Source: a bacterium
GTDB lineage: Bacteria > Vulcanimicrobiota > Vulcanimicrobiia > Vulcanimicrobiales > Vulcanimicrobiaceae
Direction of reading: 5' to 3'
NCBI GenBank assembly: GCA_021807065.1
Contig: JAKAPO010000037.1
Span: 1 to 12,581 of the forward strand
Length of the DNA: 12,581 nucleotides
Position numbers and translations under genes: made by a program. This document shows positions 7,701-12,581 of this stretch, piece after piece (positions within the stretch are counted from its first letter, which is position 1; each line of letters begins with the position of its first letter). Under the pieces are notes generated by a model. It was not told the origin of the DNA and did not search any database. It worked only from the letters and a program-made list of their open reading frames with translations.

Positions 7701-8009
7701 GGACCGCTCGTCGGAAAACGGACGTGGGGCGGCGTCATCGGCATCGAGCCCTACCACCATCTCGTCGACGGCACGGTGACGACGCAACCCGAATACTCGT
7801 TCTGGTTCACGGACGTCGGTTTCGACGTGGAGAATTACGGAACCGAGCCGGACTACGAAGTCGACATCGCGCCGCAAGATTACCGCGAGGGCCGCGATCC
7901 GCAACTCGATAAAGCGCTCGAGTTGATGGAAGAGGCCCTCGAACGGACGACATCCGTGCGCCCGGATCTCGCGACGCGACCCTCACTTCCCCTACCGAGC
8001 CTCGCATAG
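4782..8009 (+). CDS. Tricorn protease (S41 family), full length
   Basis: Tricorn is a large cytosolic serine protease that trims peptides released by upstream proteases into short pieces for aminopeptidases. The 1075-residue product has the complete layout: a six-bladed propeller (roughly 1-300, opening EGYYRYPAI and EDDLWSV), a second propeller (roughly 320-665, with FSPDGRFVAYAW and similar blades), a helical segment, a PDZ domain (about 755-845) and the catalytic domain (about 850-1055). The catalytic set known from Thermoplasma tricorn (Ser745, His746, Ser965, Asp966, Glu1023) is matched by Ser736-His737 in GTSHAYE, Ser959-Asp960 in FAGSDGD and Glu1017 in DVENYG. A histidine- and charge-rich insert (517-535) and a proline-rich tail are likely linkers. 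No signal peptide is visible, consistent with the cytosol. ATG at 4782 is preferred because homology begins at once; GTG at 4746 is an in-frame alternative. The stop is 5 nt before the next gene. Confidence 0.94.
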   Translation: MGNEGYYRYPAIAGERIVFVCEDDLWSVSADGGAANRLTVSFGECSFPRISPDGTRIAFVSTDEGHPEVYVMPIEGGSPRRLTYLGGTIACTTGWSEDGNSVAFVANPGAWYPNETQPYLVAADGGSPRQMPIGHAKSIAFGSHGALAIGRNANDPARWKRYRGGTAGEIWIDPSGAGNFSKLNLPEGNPTWPMWIADRIFFLDDQDGIGNIYSCTMAGGDVRRHTHENEYYARFPSTDGSRIVYSRGGRIVCYDVARDDVRDIEIATNSAAPQTVRRFESAAETLEHVAPHPDGTRLALVARGQISTMPLFEGAVTRHGVGSRARYRLTEWLCDGNRFVCVTDRNGYEQLEVHDASGAAEAKLVTTGDVGRITELAASPTRDVIAFANHRHELRLLDLDDGTMRVVDKSPARRIADLAFSPDGRFVAYAWSPKIGTSILRIAKVKSGRVHDVTPPLREDSSPAWDPQGRYLYFISMRDFNPVYDALQFHLSFPQAHRPFVVTLRTDVPSPFLPKPHPVHRDHQHRDRDEKTNGKAADVTIDFAGITGRVLGFPVEEGDYRQIVAARNRVLFTRFPIRGIKPLPREEHEDEDDGALVAYDFEQQRCATIAHEVGEIRLAADGRTLLYRSKERLRAIDALCDLPEDGEEQKPPTETGRRSGWIDLDRASVEVAPRDEWAQMFREAWRLQTEQFWVEDMSDIDWDRVYDRYHTVLERVRTRTELSDLIWEMHGELGTSHAYEWGGDFRKPPQYQRGFLGADFSWDEEAGGYRIERIYRGDSWNREGDSPLAEPGLDVEPGDVLVAIGARRLSSENSPDRLLVNSAGREIALTIRRGRSPERSVLVKALASESALRYRAWVEAKRAYVHERSGDRVGYVHIPDMGPWGFAEFHRGYLTEFDRRGLIVDVRYNRGGHVSPLLLEKLARKRVGYDIPRYGSPMPYPPESVDGPLVAITNQFAGSDGDIFSHCFKLYKLGPLVGKRTWGGVIGIEPYHHLVDGTVTTQPEYSFWFTDVGFDVENYGTEPDYEVDIAPQDYREGRDPQLDKALELMEEALERTTSVRPDLATRPSLPLPSLA

Positions 8010-8014
8010 CAACG

Positions 8015-9517
8015 TTGTCCGGACGCCTCGCCTGGATCGCCGCGGGGCTGACCTTTCTTTTCCATCTCGCTGCAAATCCGCATTACGGTTTCTTCCGCGA
8101 CGAGCTGTATTTCATCGTCTGCGGCCGGCACCCGGCGTGGGGGTACGTCGATCAGCCCCCGCTCGTGCCGCTGATCGCCGCAGGGTCGCAGATCTTCGGC
8201 CTGTCGCTGGTCGCATTGCGCGCGACCGCCGCCCTCTTCGCGGCCGCGGGCGTCTTCGTTACGTGCCGGCTCGTGCAAACGTGGGGAGGCGGGCGATTCG
8301 CCCAAATTCTCGGCGCGATCGTCGTCGCACTGACGCCGGTCCTCTGCGCTTTCGGTGAAAAAGTCGGTCCTGACATGGCCGGCCTCTGGCTTTGGCCGCT
8401 GGCCGCGCTCTACGTTTCGCGTCTTGCGAGCGGCGCTAACCCGCGATGGTGGCTGGCCGCCGGCGCCGCGCTCGGCGTCGCGGGCGAGGCGAAGTACAGC
8501 GTGCTCTTCTTCGCTGCGGCATTGCTCGCCGGCATCGCGCTCTCACCGTCGCGCAAAATACTTCTCACGCGGTGGTTCCCGGCGGGGATGGCGCTCGCGG
8601 CGATCGTCGTGTTGCCCAACTTCATCTGGCAGGCGTCGCACCAGTTTCCGATGTGGCAGCTGCTCCGTAACGATCAAACAAACGGAAAGAATGTCGTTCT
8701 CTCGCCGCTTGCGTACGTCATCGAAGAGCTGCTGATCACGAATCCCTTACTCGCGCCGGTGTGGCTTATCGGCCTCATTCGGGCGTTCGTCCAAGCGCGA
8801 CTGCGCTGGGTCGGTTGGACGTACGTGCTCTTGATCGCGACGATGATCGTGCTTCGCGGCAAACATTACTATCCTGCCGACGTCTATCCGCTGCTCATTG
8901 CGAGCGGTGCCGTCGCAATCGAGGCGTGGACGCAGCGCATTCCTCTGCTGCGGCCGCTGGTTGCAGCCGCCGCGGTCGGTTTCTCGCTGTGGGCCCTTCC
9001 CCTGGTGGAACCGATTCTTCCCGAGACTCAACTCGCCGCCTACCAACAGATCCTTGCGCGAAAACTGCACGTCAGCACGGCGACCGAAAATCACCGCATG
9101 CCTGCGCTCGGTCAAGACTTCGCCGACATGCACGGCTGGCCGCAACTCGCCGCCACCGTCGCGCGCGTCTACGCATCGCTTCCTCCCGCGCAACGCGCGC
9201 AGGCAGCGATCGTCGCGAGCAACTATGGCGAAGCCGCTGCGATCGACGTCTTCGGGCGTACCGATCACCTGCCGCCTGCGTTGTCCGGACACAACAACTA
9301 TTGGATTTGGGGAACGCATGGGTACAGCGGAAACGTGATCATCGACGTAAACGGGGATTGCGGAGCAAGAGAACATCTCTTTCAGTCAAGCAAGCGTGCC
9401 GCCACGTTTACCGCCCCGTGGGTCATGCCATACGAGGACGATATGCCGATCATGGTCTGCAAAGGCATCCGCGTACCGCTTGCGAATCTCTGGCCGCGAT
9501 TGAAGAAGTATGTTTGA
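8015..9517 (+). CDS. Polytopic membrane glycosyltransferase, GT39/ArnT-like (PMT_2)
   Basis: This 500-residue protein belongs to the GT-C fold glycosyltransferases that move a sugar from a polyprenyl-phosphate donor onto an acceptor on the outer face of the membrane. It opens with a transmembrane segment (about 5-20), followed by the loop FFRDELYF (26-33), whose Asp29-Glu30 pair corresponds to the acidic motif of the family, and GYVDQPPLVPL (43-53). EKVGPD (115-120) and KHYYPADVYPL (283-293) are also characteristic. Many hydrophobic segments lie between about 55 and 330; a C-terminal soluble part carries NYGEAAAID (403-411) and SGHNNYWIWG (424-433), seen in this subgroup. Sugar and acceptor (lipid, glycan or protein) cannot be told from sequence. 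The start is TTG at 8015, right after the tricorn stop, with no clear ribosome-binding site. It uses the class of lipid carrier that UppS makes, but the two genes are divergent, so the link is functional inference only. Confidence 0.85.
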   Translation: MSGRLAWIAAGLTFLFHLAANPHYGFFRDELYFIVCGRHPAWGYVDQPPLVPLIAAGSQIFGLSLVALRATAALFAAAGVFVTCRLVQTWGGGRFAQILGAIVVALTPVLCAFGEKVGPDMAGLWLWPLAALYVSRLASGANPRWWLAAGAALGVAGEAKYSVLFFAAALLAGIALSPSRKILLTRWFPAGMALAAIVVLPNFIWQASHQFPMWQLLRNDQTNGKNVVLSPLAYVIEELLITNPLLAPVWLIGLIRAFVQARLRWVGWTYVLLIATMIVLRGKHYYPADVYPLLIASGAVAIEAWTQRIPLLRPLVAAAAVGFSLWALPLVEPILPETQLAAYQQILARKLHVSTATENHRMPALGQDFADMHGWPQLAATVARVYASLPPAQRAQAAIVASNYGEAAAIDVFGRTDHLPPALSGHNNYWIWGTHGYSGNVIIDVNGDCGAREHLFQSSKRAATFTAPWVMPYEDDMPIMVCKGIRVPLANLWPRLKKYV

Positions 9518-10586
9518 ATCCGCAACGCTCGAGCCGCAGCGAACTCAGCGCCGGCTGCTCTTCGGAACCCTCGCCTTCATCGCCCTGGCGATCGTAGGCG
9601 TTGCCTACGTCAAGTGGATTCCATATTGGCATAAGGCGCACCTCGCCGCAGCAACGCACGCGATCGGTTCCTCGATCGTTACCGGCAAGACGATCGTCCC
9701 GCCGGCAGTGGGATGGCACGCGGCCTTAGGCTATGCCGCCTCCTATTTCAACTCGGTTTGGGAGGCGGTCGTCGTCGCGTTCTTGCTCGGCGCCGCCGTG
9801 CAGGTTTTCGTACCGCGTGCCTGGCTCTACCGATTGCTCGGTGCCTCGGGCGCGCGCAGCGCCGCCGTCGCGGGCGCGCTCTCGCTCGGCGGAATGATGT
9901 GCACGTGCTGTACCGCACCGATCGTGGTCGGCATGCGCAATCAGCGCACGAGCGTCGGCGGCGCGCTCGCGTTCCTGCTTGGAAATCCCGTGCTCAATCC
10001 CGCCGTGCTCATCTTCATCGGATTCGTACTCGGCTGGAGCTTCGCGCTCGTTCGGTTGCTGGCGGGCATCGCGATGATCGTGGTCGTGGTGGCGGTAGCG
10101 TACCGACTTGCTCCCGACGCCGACGGTCTCGGGGGAAAAGTGTCGCTCGAGCTCGCTCCGATCGAGCAGCAGAAGACCAACGCGGGCGCGCTCGCACGTG
10201 CCTTTGGTCGAGAACTCTGGCGCGAAGCGTTGACGATCCTGCCGGGTTACGTGATCATCGTCTTCTTGCTCGGCGCATTCCGTGCATGGCTTTTTCCGGC
10301 GGCAATCGTATCGGCGGCGCACGGCGTCGGCGGCTTGACCTTGCTCGCGCTCGCGGGCACCGCATTCGTCATCCCGACCGCGGGCGAAGTTCCGATCGTC
10401 CAAACGCTTATGGCCCACGGCATGGGGACGGCGGGCGCGATCGTACTCCTGATCACGCTCCCGGCGATTAGTCTGCCCTCGCTCTACATCGTGCGCTCGG
10501 TCTTCCCCAAGCGTGTGCTCGCCGCGACATTCGCAGCCGTTGCTGCGATTGGCCTTCTGTCCGCAGCCGTCGCAGCGGTCGCCTGA
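9510..10586 (+). CDS. ArsP/UPF0718-type permease (DUF318)
   Basis: A 358-residue integral membrane protein of the predicted permease family that includes the methylarsenite exporter ArsP and YraQ-like proteins of unknown substrate. The key signature is GGMMCTCCTAPIVVGMR (127-143), containing a cysteine cluster (Cys131, Cys133, Cys134), followed by GGALAFLLGNPVLNPAVL (150-167); a second similar half has GTAFVIPTAGEVPIVQTL. Roughly eight membrane segments can be picked out, with a charged cytoplasmic loop around 190-235. ArsP function depends on a conserved cysteine pair, so a thiol-binding metalloid substrate is possible, but no ars regulator or arsenic gene is nearby and many members have other or unknown roles. 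The ATG at 9510 overlaps the end of the glycosyltransferase gene by 8 nt, pointing to translational coupling; a weak GAAGAAG purine run lies in front. It is the last gene of the plus-strand run and converges on the alpha/beta hydrolase gene across 57 nt. Confidence 0.82.
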   Translation: MFESATLEPQRTQRRLLFGTLAFIALAIVGVAYVKWIPYWHKAHLAAATHAIGSSIVTGKTIVPPAVGWHAALGYAASYFNSVWEAVVVAFLLGAAVQVFVPRAWLYRLLGASGARSAAVAGALSLGGMMCTCCTAPIVVGMRNQRTSVGGALAFLLGNPVLNPAVLIFIGFVLGWSFALVRLLAGIAMIVVVVAVAYRLAPDADGLGGKVSLELAPIEQQKTNAGALARAFGRELWREALTILPGYVIIVFLLGAFRAWLFPAAIVSAAHGVGGLTLLALAGTAFVIPTAGEVPIVQTLMAHGMGTAGAIVLLITLPAISLPSLYIVRSVFPKRVLAATFAAVAAIGLLSAAVAAVA

Positions 10587-10643
10587 GAATGTTCCCGGTC
10601 TCCCGGGTGCGACTCGCTCCTGGTCGTCGCCCACGCGCGGCGC

Positions 10644-11492
10644 CTATGCTTGCGGGTCGATGGCATTCAAGATCTCCGGGTAGAGGCGCGCCGCCAGCGC
10701 GACGTTGCGCTCCGGTTCGATGATATCGTGCGACGGCTGCATGTTGCGTAGCACGACGTCGTCCACGTTGGCGCCCAGGCGCTTCCACGACGCGGAGAGG
10801 GCACGAACGGCACGATTGCTCACCGAAGCCTCGCCGGGATTGAAAACGAAGCCGGCACTGCGCACTTGCGGCGGACGTGCTTTCGCATCGCGCAGCACGT
10901 CGTCGGCGATACGATAGAGATATGCAATCGCGTGCGTCGCGTAGCGCGGATACCCATGCTCGGGGAGCTGGCGCTCGCGGCGAACCGGATCCCACCAGAC
11001 GAACAGATTCGGCAGGCGCAATAACGAGCGCATTGCGAATCCCGTCAAGTACGTCGGCAACATGGCAACTCCCAGAAACGGCGCGATCGCGACGACGCGA
11101 TCGAAACGCTGCCGTTGAGCGAGCCACAGCGCAAGCGTCCCGCCCGCCGACATGCCGGCTACCGTGATCCGCTCGCCGAGCGCTCGCGCCGCATCTAGGC
11201 TCGCGCGTGCGAAGACGCGCAGATGCTCGTCATTGAGCCCTGCGAGCGCGTGCGTCATGCGGTTCGTGTAGCCGTGCCCGGGGAAGCGCGGCACGAGCAC
11301 GTTATGGCCACGAGCGTACAGATCGTGCGCGAAGCGCACGAATTGCCGCGGGCTCGCGGTTAGGCCATGAAGGAGGACGACGGCGCGCGGGCGCACGCCT
11401 CCGTGCCAGAGCAGAAGGGTCCTGCCCGCTTCGGCAACCCGCTCGTCATCGCGTGCGAGAAACTGTGCGACGCCGGCGGAGGCGCTCATCAT
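10644..11492 (-). CDS. Alpha/beta hydrolase (esterase/lipase-like)
   Basis: A 282-residue alpha/beta-fold hydrolase, probably cytoplasmic since no signal peptide is seen. The oxyanion-hole segment VVLLHGLTASP (38-48) is followed by FPGHGY (70-75), and the nucleophile elbow GMSAGG (113-118) provides Ser115. The catalytic histidine is most likely His255 in PSHDIIEP, and the acid position, usually Asp before a xxV pattern, seems to be Glu221 in NPGEASVSN. A stretch between about 145 and 200 is likely the cap domain. Family members include carboxylesterases, monoglyceride lipases and thioesterases; the substrate here is unknown. Two adjacent ATG codons (11492 and 11489) can serve as start; no Shine-Dalgarno sequence is evident, and a TATATC box lies 8 nt upstream. 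It diverges from rocD across 21 nt, so the two could share regulation. Confidence 0.83.
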   Translation of the reverse strand: MMSASAGVAQFLARDDERVAEAGRTLLLWHGGVRPRAVVLLHGLTASPRQFVRFAHDLYARGHNVLVPRFPGHGYTNRMTHALAGLNDEHLRVFARASLDAARALGERITVAGMSAGGTLALWLAQRQRFDRVVAIAPFLGVAMLPTYLTGFAMRSLLRLPNLFVWWDPVRRERQLPEHGYPRYATHAIAYLYRIADDVLRDAKARPPQVRSAGFVFNPGEASVSNRAVRALSASWKRLGANVDDVVLRNMQPSHDIIEPERNVALAARLYPEILNAIDPQA

Positions 11493-11500
11493 GAGAAAGA

Positions 11501-11508
11501 GATATACG
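11501..11508. promoter_or_regulatory. Overlapping -10-like elements for the divergent hydrolase and rocD genes
   Basis: The 21-nt gap between the two divergent start codons contains GATATACG. On the plus strand TATACG (11503-11508) ends 5 nt before the rocD ATG; on the minus strand TATATC (11506-11501) ends 8 nt before the hydrolase ATG. Each matches four of six positions of the -10 consensus. No convincing -35 hexamer is seen on either side, so support rests on placement and on the AT-rich island inside GC-rich DNA. Confidence 0.35.
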
Positions 11509-11513
11509 TCACC

Positions 11514-12581
11514 ATGCCCGATCGTGCCCGCGAACTGATCGCGCTCGACGCGCGCTACGGCGCGCATAACTACCACCCCCTCGATGTGGTCGTCACCCGT
11601 GCGGAGGGTGTCTGGCTGTGGGATACCGAGGGGCGGCGATACCTCGATTGCGTGAGCGCGTACTCGGCGCTCAATCACGGCCATGCCCACCCACGAATAC
11701 GCGCGACGCTTCTCGAACAGTCGCAACGTCTCTCGCTGACCTCGCGCGCCATGTACAACGACCAGCTGCCGCCATTCCTGGAGCGACTCGCAAACGTTGC
11801 CGGTTACGAAGCGGCGCTACCGATGAATACCGGCGTCGAGGCGGTCGAGACGGCAGTCAAACTGGCGCGGCGATGGGGATACGAAGTCAAGAATATTCCG
11901 GCGAACCGCGCCGAGATCGTCGTCTTCGCCAACAATTTTCACGGCCGCACGATCGCCGCGATCTCCGCAAGCTCAACCGCGCAGTACAGACGCGATTTCG
12001 GTCCGTTCCTTCCCGGATTCGTGTTCGCGCCGTTCGGCGATCTCGCGGTGCTCGAGCGCACGATTACACCGCTGACCTGCGCGATTCTCATCGAACCGAT
12101 TCAGGGTGAGGGCGGGGTCAACGTCCCGCCGGACGGTTTCCTCGCCGACGCCGCACGCCTCTGCCGAGAGCGCGACGTGCTCTTCATCGCCGACGAGGTT
12201 CAGACCGGTCTCGGCCGCACCGGTGATATGTTCGCCTGCGACCACGAGCGGGTCAAGCCCGATATCCTTATCGTCGGCAAAGCGCTGGGCGGTGGTTACT
12301 ATCCGGTCTCGGCAGTGCTGACGAACCGCGCCCTTATGGATCTTTTCGGAGCCGGCGATCACGGCAGTACCTTTGGAGGCAACCCGCTCGCTGCAGCCGT
12401 CGCGCGCACCGCCTTGGACGTCATCGTCGAAGAGCACCTTCCGGAGCGTGCCAAACGCGCCGGCGAACGTATCCTCAGCTCGCTTCGATCGTTGAAGTCG
12501 CCGCACGTAAGGGAAGTCCGCGGACGCGGTCTGCTGCTGGGCATCGAGTTGGCAATGCCGGCACGCATCCTCTCCGACGAA
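11514..12581 (+). CDS. rocD: Ornithine aminotransferase (ornithine--oxo-acid transaminase), C-terminus beyond window
   Basis: This PLP enzyme moves the delta-amino group of ornithine to 2-oxoglutarate, giving glutamate semialdehyde in arginine/ornithine breakdown or proline synthesis. The 356 visible codons run open to the window edge. The N-terminal block YGAHNYHPLDV (15-25), SAYSALNHGHAHP (48-60), MNTGVEAVETAVKLAR (104-119) and HGRT (143-146) are near-identical in pattern to human ornithine aminotransferase. Its substrate-binding residues Tyr55, Tyr85, Arg180 and Glu235 match Tyr20, Tyr50, Arg145 and Glu199 here, with constant offset of 35-36. The PLP-ring aspartate is Asp227 in ADEVQTG and the Schiff-base lysine is Lys256 in VGKALGGG. 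This pattern separates it from acetylornithine and GABA aminotransferases. About 40-50 residues should be missing at the C-terminus. The ATG at 11514 is right for homology; only a distant purine run could serve as ribosome-binding site. It diverges from the hydrolase gene. Confidence 0.94.
   Translation, partial: MPDRARELIALDARYGAHNYHPLDVVVTRAEGVWLWDTEGRRYLDCVSAYSALNHGHAHPRIRATLLEQSQRLSLTSRAMYNDQLPPFLERLANVAGYEAALPMNTGVEAVETAVKLARRWGYEVKNIPANRAEIVVFANNFHGRTIAAISASSTAQYRRDFGPFLPGFVFAPFGDLAVLERTITPLTCAILIEPIQGEGGVNVPPDGFLADAARLCRERDVLFIADEVQTGLGRTGDMFACDHERVKPDILIVGKALGGGYYPVSAVLTNRALMDLFGAGDHGSTFGGNPLAAAVARTALDVIVEEHLPERAKRAGERILSSLRSLKSPHVREVRGRGLLLGIELAMPARILSDE

Noticed and set aside
10594..10607. 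CCCGG-TCTC-CCGGG hairpin in the convergent gap after the permease as a terminator.
   Set aside because: Only a 5-bp stem and no T-run follows on either strand, so it is too weak to call an intrinsic terminator.
9726..10634. A long minus-strand open frame opposite the permease.
   Set aside because: Very rich in Arg, Asp, Glu and His, the mirror image of a hydrophobic membrane protein read backwards; no motif.

Overview
The window is a gene-dense, GC-rich piece of bacterial chromosome holding nine protein-coding genes (two cut by the window edges), with only short gaps between them. I see no RNA genes, insertion sequences, phage genes, CRISPR arrays or long repeats. The gene set is a bacterial undecaprenyl synthase, a full-length tricorn protease, a GT39-type membrane glycosyltransferase, a GH125 mannosidase, and a separate-chain methylmalonyl-CoA-mutase-type enzyme with a MeaB chaperone. 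Together with frequent TTG/GTG starts and poor Shine-Dalgarno sequences, this suggests an environmental, under-studied phylum such as Candidatus Eremiobacterota or an acidobacterium-like lineage. That placement is inference from gene style only.

Layout. On the minus strand at the left end, meaB (610-1515) is followed after 31 nt by the N-terminal part of an acyl-CoA mutase large subunit (578 to beyond base 1); this is a B12-dependent carbon-skeleton mutase operon. Divergent from it on the plus strand is a coupled pair, a penicillin-binding-protein-like serine hydrolase (1575-2546) and a secreted GH125 alpha-mannosidase (2555-3919). On the minus strand follows uppS (3983-4699), the synthase of the lipid carrier for cell-envelope sugars. 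Between uppS and the next gene lies a 25-bp near-perfect palindrome that covers a plausible uppS -10 box. Divergent from uppS is a plus-strand run of three tightly packed genes: tricorn protease (4782-8009), a GT39/ArnT-like polytopic glycosyltransferase (8015-9517) and an ArsP/UPF0718-type permease (9510-10586, overlapping the glycosyltransferase by 8 nt). At the right end an alpha/beta hydrolase (10644-11492, minus) and an ornithine aminotransferase, rocD (11514 to beyond the window, plus), diverge from a 21-nt gap containing overlapping TATA-like -10 elements.

How the genes fit together. There are two loose themes: central carbon and amino-acid catabolism (mutase/MeaB, ornithine aminotransferase) and envelope or polymer processing (serine hydrolase, GH125, UppS, GT39, and tricorn for peptide turnover). 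I do not see an obvious new multi-gene defence or biosynthetic system. The best leads are the palindromic operator between uppS and tricorn, a substitution at a normally acidic UppS motif position, and -10-like boxes placed so close to start codons that leaderless transcripts are likely.
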